Part shown: positions 37,647 through 48,300 of the stretch, piece after piece
How positions within the stretch are numbered: position 1 is the stretch's first letter
Layout of the letters: each line of letters begins with the position of its first letter
Origin: Methanolobus sediminis
Lineage (GTDB): Archaea; Halobacteriota; Methanosarcinia; Methanosarcinales; Methanosarcinaceae
DNA length: 64,000 bases
Assembly: GCF_031312595.1 (NCBI RefSeq)
Contig: NZ_CP133592.1
Coordinates: 310,001 to 374,000, forward strand
Direction of reading: 5' to 3'
Notes under the pieces: model-generated
The model's database searches: none
Told to the model about the DNA's origin: nothing
Seen by the model: only the letters and a program-made list of their open reading frames with translations
Translations under genes and position numbers: made by a program

Positions 37647-38507
37647 TTATGACTGCTTCTTAAAGCACAGGAACCAGTCAAGACAGTATTTGCCTTCCTC
37701 TTCTGAGTCCATTCTTTCCTTTGCAGTTCCGCATGAACCCGGTGGTGGAATAATCACGTCATCCCCTGGCTGCCAGTTGGCAGGTGTGGCAACTCCTTCG
37801 GCATCGGACTTCTGCATTGCAAGCAAGAGTCTCTTGATCTCATCCATGTTTCTTCCGTTGGACAATGGATAGTAAACAATAGCTCTGATCTTTGCTTTCG
37901 GGTCGATCATAAAAACAGCCCTGACAGCCTGAGTATCCGATGCATTTGGCTGTACCATGCCGAATTTCTTTGCTACTTCCATTTTAAGATCTGCAATTAC
38001 CGGGAAGGTGACCTCAATATCTTTCATGCCCTTGTACTCGATCTTTTCCTTGATGGTTCGCAGCCATGCAATATGGGCATAGATGCTGTCGATTGACAGA
38101 CCCAGAAGCTCAGCATTCAATTCTTTAAATTCATCCTGCATACTTGCAAAGGTCATGAATTCCGTAGTACAAACCGGCGTAAAGTCAGCAGGATGACTGA
38201 AAAGTACAACCCACTTACCTTTGTAATCCTTAGGGAAATTAATTTCACCTGCCGTCGTCACAGCTGTAAAAGAGGGTGCATTGTCACCTATAAGAGGCAT
38301 ACTGACAATTTCTGAAGCTGACATATTTTTCTCCCCCATGCTTGCTTTCAATTTCTTCATGCTGCTGTCAAGATATTCATTGATCTCTTTTGCCTGTTTA
38401 TCAAATTCCTTTTCCAGCTCCAGATCTTTGATGTTCCTGGAAATATAGTCTTTCATTTCCTTGAACTGCCCTTCAAGATGCTTTTTCATGTCTTTTTTCT
38501 CATCCAT
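37647..38507 (-). CDS. Peroxiredoxin with N-terminal coiled-coil extension
   Basis: About 286 residues. The peroxidase core begins near residue 60 with IGDNAPSFTAVTTAGEI and has the peroxidatic Cys in SHPADFTPVCTTEF near 107, as in archaeal Prx6-type AhpC/TSA enzymes that reduce peroxides. Near the C-terminus are PPGSCGTAKERM and KYCLDWFLC, which hold candidate resolving cysteines. The first 60 residues are highly charged, rich in Lys and Glu, and predicted coiled coil; usual family members start at the core. The start is the ATG at 38507 with AGGTGA five bases upstream; a GTG at 38531 is less likely. Confidence 0.88.
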   Translation of the reverse strand: MDEKKDMKKHLEGQFKEMKDYISRNIKDLELEKEFDKQAKEINEYLDSSMKKLKASMGEKNMSASEIVSMPLIGDNAPSFTAVTTAGEINFPKDYKGKWVVLFSHPADFTPVCTTEFMTFASMQDEFKELNAELLGLSIDSIYAHIAWLRTIKEKIEYKGMKDIEVTFPVIADLKMEVAKKFGMVQPNASDTQAVRAVFMIDPKAKIRAIVYYPLSNGRNMDEIKRLLLAMQKSDAEGVATPANWQPGDDVIIPPPGSCGTAKERMDSEEEGKYCLDWFLCFKKQS

Positions 38508-38758
38508 ATGCTTCACCTTTAAGAAGTGCACTCTTTAAGAGTATGAACTAAAGGACAGAATAATAAAATAACAAATCTGCCCGCACTCCAATAAATATTA
38601 AGGATTTCAAGCATAAGAAGTTGATTGTTACATCATTAATATGGAGACAGTTCTGCTCAGAATAACACATTATTCAACATAATATAAATACTGAATTATA
38701 CAAATGGAAAGTGAAAGCGCTCAAAAAAGACGGGTATTAAGGCACCATTTTATGAAAA

Positions 38759-39183
38759 ATGACAAAACAGCATAATAAAGGCATAAATGACTCCTCAACC
38801 TCTGATTGTAGTCATGAGGACTTCAAAAATCTTGTTGATGAACTGCCTCTTGGAATACTTTCGTGTGACACGAAAGGGAATATCACTTCTGTAAATGATT
38901 TTCTTTTAACTATCATTGGTTCTCTTTCAGCTGAAGCTACAAAGAAGGTTAACATGCTAACGTTTCCACCTCTTGTGGAATCTGGCGTTTCTTCAGCCAG
39001 ATAGATGCTTCAATTTCCAGAAGCTTTGAGGGCACAGGCCTTGGACTTACACTTGTGAAAGAACTCATTGAACTGCATGGTGGAAGAATCTGGGTTGGAA
39101 GTGAAGCAGGGAAAGGAAGTAAATTCTCTTTTAAGCTACTGGTTATGCCTGATAAATCCACCGTTTTTCATAAACCGAAATGA
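38759..39183 (+). pseudogene. Decayed PAS histidine kinase with internal deletion
   Basis: The first part (38759-39001) reads as the N-terminus and PAS domain of a sensor kinase (ILSCDTKGNITSVND) and then stops. From 38992 in another frame comes [19 protein letters not shown] with [10 protein letters not shown], the end of a histidine-kinase ATPase domain, up to a TGA at 39181. The HisKA domain, the N box and most of the ATPase are missing. The junction at about 38988-39000 therefore marks a deletion with frame change. No other kinase of this kind adjoins it. Confidence 0.8.
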
Positions 39184-39362
39184 GCTTTTTTCCGGAGATT
39201 TATAGAACGGACCTATTTTCAAGGCAAACCTCATAGAATCCATATTTGCAGAACTGTTTTTAAGAGAACACATTTGTAAACTAACAAATGTAAACCACTC
39301 ATCGTAAACCCCCATATTCATTCAAAATATATTATACAAAAAGTATATGTGAATGGAAAGTG

Positions 39363-39490
39363 GCCCTGGCAAGCCAGGGCAACTATAAAAGGGGATGTGG
39401 CGAGTTTGAAGGAGGTAGTTAGATGGATTTCAAATGACCCACATCCGTAAATATGCCAGAGTAGGTATTCTCTGACAATTTATATTTTTC
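39363..39490 (+). ncRNA. Candidate structured RNA B (GGAGGTAGT within a stem)
   Basis: Within the 560-base gap before marC. GCCCTGGC/GCCAGGGC (39363-39370 and 39373-39380) forms a tight hairpin, then TATAAAA, then GGATGTGG/CCACATCC (39393-39400 and 39439-39446) encloses GGAGGTAGT, AGATGG and TGACCCA. CAGAG/CTCTG plus a T-rich tract (39457-39490) may end it. Candidate RNA A shares GGAGGTAGT, AGAT and TGACCCA in the same order. A four-codon frame (ATG-Asp-Phe-Lys-stop) behind the GGAGGT is also seen and could be a leader peptide. The exact ends are not known. Confidence 0.35.
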
Positions 39491-39702
39491 TGAAAACTTG
39501 TATATAAACATAACTGGAAAATATAAATACTGCATGTAGATTTTACTATTGTGTAACAGAATAGACGGCCTCATTGTAAACCACTATATAAGGGATACCA
39601 GATTGAAACAAAAAACCGACCGAATTAGAGGTTAACAATATAGTCACGCACTTAATAAAAATATAGAGTTTGATGTTATCGATGCCACCATAAATCTTAT
39701 TA

Positions 39703-39712
39703 ATATATAAAA
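39703..39712 (+). promoter_or_regulatory. TATA box of the MarC gene
   Basis: ATATATAAAA at 39703-39712, about 35 bases before the ATG at 39746; start of RNA expected near 39730. Confidence 0.5.
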
Positions 39713-39745
39713 AAGAGATAAGGTATAAAGGGAGAACAAACGAGG

Positions 39746-40378
39746 ATGGACAATACAGCATTTTTTATATATGCATTCAGTTCTTTGTTCGCAATAGTCA
39801 GTCCGGTAGGTGGGGTCGTCACATTTGTATCACTGACAAGTGATATGACACAGGATGAAAAGAATTCGCTGGCTACAAAATCAGTATTCCTTGCATGCAT
39901 TATGGCATTGTTCTTTGCCATTTCCGGAAAAATGATACTGGAATTCTTCGGTGTTGATATTGATTCTCTAAGAGTGGCAGGTGGTATGCTTCTTTTAACA
40001 GTTGCATTTGACATGATGCATGCAAAGGTGTCGAGGGAAAGCATCACAGAAGTGGAGATCAATAAATCCATGGAACGTAGTGACATATGGATATTCCCCA
40101 TAGCACTGCCGCTTCTGACAGGCCCCGGTGCTATTACCACAGTGATCGTACTCATGGGGACCGCTTCTTCAGTGCTCCAGAGCACATCAGTCCTTATTGC
40201 AATCACTATCACTTTTGCGATCACTTACATATTATTCCATTTTTCAAGAAGGATATACAAATTCCTGGGACACACCGGAATGCTGGTGTTTACAAGGCTA
40301 ATGGGACTTTTACTGGCAGCCATGGCTGTTAATTTCATAGCAACAGGACTCTGGAATATATACATATCATTCCAGTAA
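39746..40378 (+). CDS. MarC family integral membrane protein
   Basis: 210 residues, six predicted helices. SPVGGVVTF near residue 20, the RVAGGMLLLTVAFDMM segment and PIALPLLTGPGAITTVI near 118-134 are hallmarks of the MarC (UPF0056) family. The transport function is not known; earlier claims for multiple antibiotic resistance are not supported for the family. ATG start with a G/A-rich upstream site (GGGAGAACAAACGAGG). It is followed, after 78 bp, by the P-type ATPase on the same strand. Confidence 0.92.
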   Translation: MDNTAFFIYAFSSLFAIVSPVGGVVTFVSLTSDMTQDEKNSLATKSVFLACIMALFFAISGKMILEFFGVDIDSLRVAGGMLLLTVAFDMMHAKVSRESITEVEINKSMERSDIWIFPIALPLLTGPGAITTVIVLMGTASSVLQSTSVLIAITITFAITYILFHFSRRIYKFLGHTGMLVFTRLMGLLLAAMAVNFIATGLWNIYISFQ

Positions 40379-40456
40379 TCCAGCTGCAATTGCAGATAAA
40401 CAAACACAATCATTTTATGCCATTGTCCCATAATTATATTAGAGTGTGGAAGAGGA

Positions 40457-43171
40457 TTGACAACCGATAATAAAATCCAATGTAAATCCAAAGGTGACGA
40501 ACACAGAGTTTCATTAAAAGAGATTCTGGAGAGACTCGGTGCAACGCCTGAAGGATTGTCTACAGAAGAAGCAAACCGCAGAATTGAACTTTGCGGAAAG
40601 AACGTTTTCGAGGAAACTGGAAAACAGAGCCTTTTAGTCAGATACTTCAAGCAATACAAGAATTTCTTTTCACTTTTGTTATTATTCGGTTCAATATTAT
40701 CATTCATAGCCGAATGGCTGGACCCCGGACAGGGTAATATTTTCATTGCCATAGCACTGCTTGGAGTAGTGATCCTGAATGGGACCTTTACATTCATTCA
40801 GGAATATCAGGCCGAACGCATCATGGCAAGTTTCAAAAACCTGATACCACCAAAAACGAAGGTACTAAGAGATGGCGAGATTACCGAAATACTTGCCACC
40901 GATATTGTTGTCGGCGACGTCATATTTTTAGAAGAGGGAGACAAAGTACCAGCCGATGGAAGACTCATCGAAGAGAATTCCCTGAAAGTTGACAACTCAC
41001 CAATAACAGGAGAAGCTGAACCACAACTAAGATCACTGGACTGTACCCATCCGAATATACTTGAATGCAGGAACATGGTCTTCTCAGGAACCCTGGTTCA
41101 GACAGGAAATGGTAAAGCCATCATATTTGGTACCGGTTCGGATACACAAATAGGAAAACTTGCAGCTTTGACAGAACAAACAGCATCAGTAGACACACCG
41201 ATACGCAGAGAGCTTAACGATTTTATCAAGATCATTTCAGCGATTGCTATATTCCTTGGAATTTCCTTCTTTATTGTCGGATTCCTGATACAGGACACTT
41301 TCCTTGCAAATCTGATCTTTGCCATAGGCATCATCGTAGCAAACGTACCTGAAGGACTGCTTCCAACGGTCACACTTGCACTGAGCCTTGCCTCAAAAAG
41401 AATGGCAAAAAGAAACGCTCTTATCAAGCAACTGGAATCCGTTGAAACTCTTGGTTCCACAACGGTTATATGTACCGATAAGACGGGTACACTGACCCAA
41501 AATAAAATGGCAATCCATTCAGTGTACACTGGCTCAGGCATGCTTGATATGGAAAACAAAGAAAAACCACCAGAGATGCTTCTGAGAGTTGCCACTATAT
41601 GTAACAACTCAAGACTCACTAATGAAAAACCAGGATACAAAGGAGATCCTACTGAAGGTTCCCTCCTGATCTATGCAAGTGAATTCACTGATATTGGCAA
41701 ATTAAAAGATGATTATCCAAGGGAATCTGAATACCCATTCGACTCCAAAAAACAAAGAATGCAGGTGGTCTGTAAGACACCAGAAGGAACTATGGAAGCG
41801 TATATGAAAGGCGCTCCCGAAGTTATTCTCGACATGTGTAGCCATATTCTGGTAAATGGAAAAGAAGAAACACTTGGCGATGAGGAAGAAAAGAATCTTG
41901 CAGCCGAGCATCTTGAAATGGCTAAAAGGGGAGAAAGAGTCCTTTCATTTGCTTATAGGAAAGCTGACAGTGTCAAAGAGTATGAGGATGGATTCGTATT
42001 CCTTGGATTTGCAGGTGCTGTTGACCCACCACGACCGGAAGCAAGAGAAGCTATCGAGAAATGTCATTTAGCAGGCATCAAAGTAGTTATGATTACAGGA
42101 GATCACCCTGTAACTGCACGTTCCATTGCTGCTTCTGTCGGACTTACCAGTGACCACGAAGACCCTTTACTGATAACAGGTGCGGAACTTGAAGAACTCT
42201 CAACCGATGAACTCTCACATAGACTAAAAGCACCAAGTATTGTATTTGCCCGAACCTCCCCGGTACAGAAACTCAAGATCGTGCAGGCTTTCCAGGAAGC
42301 AGGGGAGATCGTTACAATGACCGGAGACGGTGTTAACGATGCTCCTGCCATGAAAAATGCTGATATGGGTGTTGCCATGGGAAGCGGCACTGATGTTGCA
42401 AGAGAAGCAGCAGACATGGTGCTGCTTGATGATAACTTTGCAACCATAGTCAACGCAATTGAAGAAGGCAGGACTGTCTTTGACAACATCAAGAAGTTCA
42501 TTGCCTATATCCTCACAAGCAATGTTCCCGAAATTTTACCATTCATCGCATTTGTTTTGCTGGCACTTCCACTGCCTATGAATGTACAGCTGATCCTTGC
42601 TATCGACCTTGGTACGGACATTCTTCCTGCCCTGTCACTTGCAGTTGAAAAAGGTGAAGGTGACATCATGAAACGTCCGCCACGTTCAAGGGATGAAAAG
42701 CTCCTGACACCTCAGGTATTGCTGACTTCCTACGGCATCAAGGGACCTATAGAAGCCGCTGCAGGATTTGCATGCTACTTTGCTGTCCTCTTTGACGGAG
42801 GATGGAAATGGGGACAGGATCTTCCGTTTACAGACACTCTTTACATGCAGGCAATCACTGCTTTCTTTGCAGCCGTTATTATCTGCCAGATAGCAAACGT
42901 GTTCACATCACGAACAAGAAGGCAGTCTGTACTTACAAAAGGATTCTTCAGTAACAAAATGGTCCTTGTAGGAATTGCAAGTGAACTTATCATACTCGCA
43001 TTCATAATATTCAACCCACTTGTGAATATGATATTCAACACTGCTGCAATATCAATGAAATATGTACTTATTGCAGTACCCTTTGCAATACTCCTGCTTA
43101 CTGTAGATGAACTAAGAAAGTATGGAATAAGGAAAGATTCAGCACTGATAACCCGTTTCCTCAAATGGTAA
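40457..43171 (+). CDS. P-type cation-transporting ATPase, Na,K-ATPase-like (P2)
   Basis: 904 residues. Cation pump with the P-type domains: actuator with ITGEAEPQ (near 183), helix 4 IVANVPEGLLPTVTLAL (near 292-308), phosphorylation Asp in CTDKTGTLT (near 340) and hinge GDGVNDAPA (near 621). The PEGLL and DPPRPEA motifs are those of the Na,K/H,K (IIC) group rather than the PEGLP of Ca pumps. No beta-subunit gene is nearby. The start is a TTG at 40457, six bases after a GGAAGAGG-like stretch; no better start exists in the frame. Likely exports Na+ or takes up K+ for osmotic balance. Confidence 0.9.
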   Translation: MTTDNKIQCKSKGDEHRVSLKEILERLGATPEGLSTEEANRRIELCGKNVFEETGKQSLLVRYFKQYKNFFSLLLLFGSILSFIAEWLDPGQGNIFIAIALLGVVILNGTFTFIQEYQAERIMASFKNLIPPKTKVLRDGEITEILATDIVVGDVIFLEEGDKVPADGRLIEENSLKVDNSPITGEAEPQLRSLDCTHPNILECRNMVFSGTLVQTGNGKAIIFGTGSDTQIGKLAALTEQTASVDTPIRRELNDFIKIISAIAIFLGISFFIVGFLIQDTFLANLIFAIGIIVANVPEGLLPTVTLALSLASKRMAKRNALIKQLESVETLGSTTVICTDKTGTLTQNKMAIHSVYTGSGMLDMENKEKPPEMLLRVATICNNSRLTNEKPGYKGDPTEGSLLIYASEFTDIGKLKDDYPRESEYPFDSKKQRMQVVCKTPEGTMEAYMKGAPEVILDMCSHILVNGKEETLGDEEEKNLAAEHLEMAKRGERVLSFAYRKADSVKEYEDGFVFLGFAGAVDPPRPEAREAIEKCHLAGIKVVMITGDHPVTARSIAASVGLTSDHEDPLLITGAELEELSTDELSHRLKAPSIVFARTSPVQKLKIVQAFQEAGEIVTMTGDGVNDAPAMKNADMGVAMGSGTDVAREAADMVLLDDNFATIVNAIEEGRTVFDNIKKFIAYILTSNVPEILPFIAFVLLALPLPMNVQLILAIDLGTDILPALSLAVEKGEGDIMKRPPRSRDEKLLTPQVLLTSYGIKGPIEAAAGFACYFAVLFDGGWKWGQDLPFTDTLYMQAITAFFAAVIICQIANVFTSRTRRQSVLTKGFFSNKMVLVGIASELIILAFIIFNPLVNMIFNTAAISMKYVLIAVPFAILLLTVDELRKYGIRKDSALITRFLKW

Positions 43172-43203
43172 TTTGTAAGCGAATTTGTATTGTAGATCTA
43201 TAC

Positions 43204-44058
43204 TTACATTACCTTTTTCCTGAAGATAACCTCTGTATGAGGATAGGCTATTTCAACATCATCAGTGTCATTGATCCTGTCAAATATCTCCTTTGTTATC
43301 TTTGAGGAATATTCATGCAACTGCCTTGCAGGTGAAAAATACTTTACCTGAACATCGATACCGCTTGCCTGGAAATCAACCCTTACTTTAGGATTTCCGG
43401 GACTGGTACTGATTGTCCCGGCAAGGAATTTTCTTGCAGAAAGATCTGCTATCTCCATTGCACGGTCGAGGTTACTTTCATAGGTCACATTAACAGTAAC
43501 ACTATGTAATACAAAATCATTATTATAAGTGTAGTTGATGATGTTTTTCTCAAACAACATCCAGTTAGGAACCATAACGATCCTCCCTGAATTCTCTTCG
43601 TCGGTGATCAGACCCCCTATCTCCATTACATGTACATGTGTAAGGTTAAAATCAACGACATCACCCTTTACATCACCTATGATTATCCTGTCACCTATAT
43701 CAAAAGGTCTCTTTGTAACCACCATTATCCAGGCAGCTACACCTGTAATCGGCTGCTGGAGAGCAAAACCAATGGCTGCTGAAAGCAAACCAAGGAACAC
43801 GCCAAAGCCGGACCATGCTCCTGAAGATGTAAGAATGGCAAATATAATAACAAGCAAGGACAGGGTATACCTGGAAAGCTGACCGAATATCCTGATATTA
43901 GAGCGTTGCTTTTTGGTCTTTGCTTTTTTCATCAAATTCGTTCTTATAATAGTGAAAAAAACATTGATTAATAAAAGAAGGAAGAGAACTATCAGAACAT
44001 TTACTCCGGCATTTACCCAGAAGTCAACATTATCTAAAATATCCTGCCATGTTATCAT
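43204..44058 (-). CDS. MscS family mechanosensitive channel
   Basis: 284 residues with two or three N-terminal helices and the MscS pore and beta domain: GVFLGLLSAAIGFALQQPITGVAAW (pore helix, near 87-111) and FDIGDRIIIGDVKGDVV, followed by the alpha/beta vestibule. It releases solutes on osmotic down-shock. ATG start with a GGGTGGATGA site. Convergent to the P-type ATPase, and upstream (on its own strand) of nothing close. The second MscS in the window at 54954 is a different paralogue. Confidence 0.92.
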   Translation of the reverse strand: MITWQDILDNVDFWVNAGVNVLIVLFLLLLINVFFTIIRTNLMKKAKTKKQRSNIRIFGQLSRYTLSLLVIIFAILTSSGAWSGFGVFLGLLSAAIGFALQQPITGVAAWIMVVTKRPFDIGDRIIIGDVKGDVVDFNLTHVHVMEIGGLITDEENSGRIVMVPNWMLFEKNIINYTYNNDFVLHSVTVNVTYESNLDRAMEIADLSARKFLAGTISTSPGNPKVRVDFQASGIDVQVKYFSPARQLHEYSSKITKEIFDRINDTDDVEIAYPHTEVIFRKKVM

Positions 44059-44173
44059 TCATCCACCCTGACTTAAATGAATCTACATGAATTTTGTTTA
44101 TTCCTGTATTTATACTATCGTTCAGGATGATATTGTAAATTCAGCCCATATATTTTTTAAAACTACCAGGAAC

Positions 44174-45199
44174 TCATTCAACTCTTACTACAATACCCCT
44201 TAGAAGCCTTCCCAGAATATCGGAACCTGTAATGATCATCTTTTCAGGGTCGTCCCTGTTCCAGTAGAGTATCAGGTCATCATCAATAACATCATCCTCG
44301 TCATTCACCGGATAAACTGTCAGGCGATGAAGTATGCTTCCAAGTTTTTCTTCCGGGTCACTGACAATAATGGGATGGTGGCAATATTTGTAAGGATTGA
44401 AAGTTTCCTTTTTGTAAATAGCATCTCTGAGAAATGATCCTGAGTCAACTGCCATTACTGGCTCACTTGTTTCATCCAGTATTATAACCCATTTCTTTGA
44501 ACTTGAGGCCATCTTTTCGAGAAGAATGTTAAAATCCGGATCTTCCATCGAAGGAAATACCACAAGACCATTGAAAGTGGGCATAGATATGATACTCAAT
44601 GGATCTACCACAGAACCTTCCTGCTTAATATGAAGGTCGTCTATTGACAGAAAATTAAGAGCGCCAAGACCTTCAAGATAATCGATATCACTGCTTTCGG
44701 AAACTATATGTTTTTTAAGCATTATACCAAGAGACCGTTCCTTGAAATATTCAAGTTTCTCTTTTCCAAGCCACATATCCAGCATTATAGCTGAAGGCTT
44801 TGCTACCGGATACAACAGGAACATGTAAAATTTCACAAGAGGCGAAAGTGTGGCACCCAGGCGAAGAGAGTTTCTTGTAAAATATGCCTGAGGAGCTATT
44901 TCTCCGAACAATGTGATGAACACCGTAGAGAAAGCAAAAGCCGAAGCTCCTGTAAACACAGAATCAGCAAGCAATGCCAGAAGTACATTTATTCCGACAT
45001 TCCCCCACAAAAGCGTTGAAAGTAATAAATGGGAATTGTTCCTCAGAGCAAGTACTTTCCTGGCATTATCATTTTTGGCCTCTGCTTCTATCTCAAGACG
45101 AAGACGACTGAGTCCGAACATTCCAATGGTCAGACCGGAAAAGATACCGGACTGGACCAGACATAAAAATATCAAAAACCATGTAATTATTTCATTCAT
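44174..45199 (-). CDS. CNNM/DUF21 domain membrane protein (hemolysin C/CorC type)
   Basis: 341 residues. The N-terminal DUF21/CNNM membrane domain is clear: SGIFSGLTIGMFGLSRLRLEIEAE, LLLSTLLWGNVGINVLLALL and FGEIAPQAYFTRNSLRLG, which are its three hallmark regions. The second half is a CBS-pair-like cytoplasmic part with low similarity, and the acidic CorC_HlyC C-terminal domain is absent. Such proteins have been linked to magnesium or cobalt efflux. ATG start. It lies downstream of the large hybrid kinase on the same strand, 114 bp apart. Confidence 0.85.
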   Translation of the reverse strand: MNEIITWFLIFLCLVQSGIFSGLTIGMFGLSRLRLEIEAEAKNDNARKVLALRNNSHLLLSTLLWGNVGINVLLALLADSVFTGASAFAFSTVFITLFGEIAPQAYFTRNSLRLGATLSPLVKFYMFLLYPVAKPSAIMLDMWLGKEKLEYFKERSLGIMLKKHIVSESSDIDYLEGLGALNFLSIDDLHIKQEGSVVDPLSIISMPTFNGLVVFPSMEDPDFNILLEKMASSSKKWVIILDETSEPVMAVDSGSFLRDAIYKKETFNPYKYCHHPIIVSDPEEKLGSILHRLTVYPVNDEDDVIDDDLILYWNRDDPEKMIITGSDILGRLLRGIVVRVE

Positions 45200-45313
45200 G
45201 TTTTATTCCGCTGACGCAGTTTCAAAAGCATTGTTAATGGTAATGGTCACAAGGTTAATAAAAAGCTTTTCTGATATTCTTAATTGAATATATTCAGGTA
45301 ACTCTGATTTAAC

Positions 45314-48300
45314 TCACAGTTTTTTCAATTCTTCTACCAGCACTTCATATCTTCTGTCGAGTTCAGGAACCTTTTCCTGCAGAGATTCAATGTTAACAGA
45401 GTTACCGGACTTGACTTCTGCCTCAATATCGGCAACATATTTGCTCAGTGACATTCCACCGACACTTGCAGTAGCTCCTTTGAAAGTGTGAGCCTTTTCA
45501 AGGATCTTCTCTGATTGATTGAGAATTGAATTTTTCAGATCATCCAGCTGGCGGGGAGCATTATTTAAGAAAATGGAAATTACACGCCTGGAAAGTTCCA
45601 GGTCATCCATTGTATTATCCATCAGCAGTTTACTATCAAAAATAAGCTCGGTCTCATTTTCTTTAACATGAGATGGAGTATTTGTTACTGAAATATCCTG
45701 CTTTTTTATCAGCCAGTAATCAAGAGTATGAATAAGTGACTGGATCTTTATTGGCTTTGAGATATAATCATCCATACCTGCCTCAAGACAACACTGCCGG
45801 TCATCTTTCATTGCATGGGCAGTCATGGCAACAATGATTGTATGTTTCCCGTTTGACCCCTGCATCCCTCTTATTTTTCTTGTTGCTTCCAGGCCATCCA
45901 TTACTGGCATCCGGACATCCATGAACACCAGGTCATATTTCTTCTTTTTAAGGGCTTCAATGGCTTCTTTACCATTATCTGCAACTTCTGCATCCAGGCC
46001 GAGCTTTTGTAGCATACTTTGTGCAACATGCTGGTTTACCACATTATCTTCTACAAGAAGTATGCTTGCGTTGATATTATCCAGTTTCCCGGAAGAAAGA
46101 CCAGTCTCATATGGCATTGATTCCTGTGAATCCTGATCATTATTGAAAATCGAGCATAGTTTGTCATAGAGTTCAGAAGCTTTTACAGGCTTTGATATAT
46201 GTGCATCAAAATTAACCTTTAATTCTGTCCATGAATCCCTAGGTTCTCCCAGAGAACTCAATATAACCAATGAAATGCCACTTAGTTTCTCTTCAGATTT
46301 AATAATCTTTCCTAGAGACAGACCATTCATATCAGGCATATCCATATCCAGCAATGCTAACTGGAAAGGTGTACCTTCATGATTTGCTTTTAATAGTGCA
46401 AGAAGGGCTTCTGGTCCATTTGCCGCATCCTCTGCACTCATTCCCCATGATCCCAGCAATTTTACAAGATACTCACGATTTGTAGCATTATCATCAACTA
46501 CAAGAACGCGGGTGTTTTTCATATTGATGCAGCTCTTTTGCTTGTTCTTTATTTTTGAATGCCTGGTGAATGGAACTTTAAACCAGAATTCAGAACCTTT
46601 TCCCGGTTCACTGTTTACTCCAATTGTCCCGTTCATCTGTTCAACAAGCTCTTTTGAGATAGCAAGTCCAAGACCTGTACCACCATAATTTCTGGTAGTG
46701 GAAGCATCTACCTGACTGAATTTTGTAAAAAGGACATCCGTTTTATCTGCAGGAATACCAATACCATTATCCTTTACAGAGAAAAGCAGGGTTGCTTCCG
46801 AATCATTCTCAGATACAAGAGACACATTAATAACAACTTCTCCTTCATGTGTGAATTTTATGGCATTCCCACCAAGATTAATAAGAGTCTGTTTCAATCT
46901 GGAAGGATCTGCAATTATATTGCATGGTACATCCGGGTCAGCTGCACATATAAATTCAAGTTTTTTGTCATGGGCTTTAACAGCTAAAAGGGAAGCAACT
47001 TCCCCCAGTACGTCATTCAGGTCAATCGGCAGTACCTCAAGTTCCAGCTTTCTGGCTTCTATCTTTGAAATATCAAGAATATCATTGATCAGATCAAGCA
47101 GAGCCTCACCGCTTTTCTGAACTGTATCCACATAATGTTTTTGTTCTTCATCCAGATCAGTACTAAGAAGAAGTGTTGTCATTCCAATTACACCATTCAT
47201 TGGTGTACGGATCTCATGAGACATGTTGGCCAGGAACTCACTTTTTGCCCTGGTAGCTTCTTTGGCCACCATTAAAGCTTCATCAAGCTCTCTATTCTTG
47301 CTTTCTAACTTTTCATTGTATTCCTGTAATTTCGTCTCTGCAAGCTTGATTGCAGTTATATCAATGCGGGAAATTACAACTTTGCGTGGAAAGCTGCCTG
47401 TATTGCCAAAAGGACGGACTTTAGCTACAAACCATTGTTCATACTCTGTAAAAGGAGACATGAACTCAATTTCGAAATATTCCTCTCTGCCCTGCATCAC
47501 ATCTTCTATCCCTGTTGCAAAATAGAGGACCCTATCATTATATTGCTCATTTTGTTCTTTCAGGGTTTGAAGAAGATTTGCACCTTCACTGAATTTCCCA
47601 AGCAAATGAACATTATCAGAAATAAAGTGTTTCCATGAGGCATTTGTTTTAATAATGGTTCCCTTTTCATCAAGAACGCAGATATTCGCATCAAGTGAAT
47701 CAAGTGTAGACTGATTTATGTAGTTTATTTCCTTGATAGTTAGTTCTGCCTTCCAGTTATTGGTGATATCACGCCCAACACCTACCATACCAATGATCAC
47801 TCCGGATAGATCATAAAGAGGGGCTTTTATCAGGTCAAGCAGGACTTTTGAACTATCAGGATATTCAACCCATAACTCAGTATGTATGATCTTTCCTTCC
47901 TCAATCGTCTGCTCATCTTTCTTTGTGTAGGTGTCAGCTTTTTCCTTACTGAATATATCATAGGGTGTAATGCCAATGATTTCCTCTTTTTCTTTACCTG
48001 TGAATTTTGAAAATTCAGGGTTGCATCCCAGATATAAGCCATTACGATCTTTGAAGAAGATCATGTCAGGTATTGAATCAAGAAGCCCTGTTAAAAGAAT
48101 CCTTTCGTTTTCCAGTTTTGCTTCTGTAAGTTTACGTTCGGCGATATCACGAACAGCCGCCACGCGAATGTGCTTGCCATTATGTATTATACTATGTGCT
48201 TCAATTTCAATAGGAAAACCAGTTCCATCTTTTTTTATGGCGCGGACCTCATAGGGCTTAACGCTATCATTGGCCATGTTCTGACATACTATTTTCTGGT

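Larger units (their letters stand above)
39184..39745. other. Intergenic gap before marC
   Basis: 562 bases without a protein-coding frame of note. It holds candidate RNA B at 39363-39490, a TATA-like site ATATTATACAAAA near 39327-39340 that could drive it, and the marC TATA box at 39703-39712. The rest (about 39491-39700) is AT-rich with nothing recognised. Confidence 0.5.

Noticed and set aside
43172-43203. Terminator between the P-type ATPase and MscS genes
   Set aside because: Only a GTAAG/CTTAC match with long loop and no T-tract is present; too weak to report.
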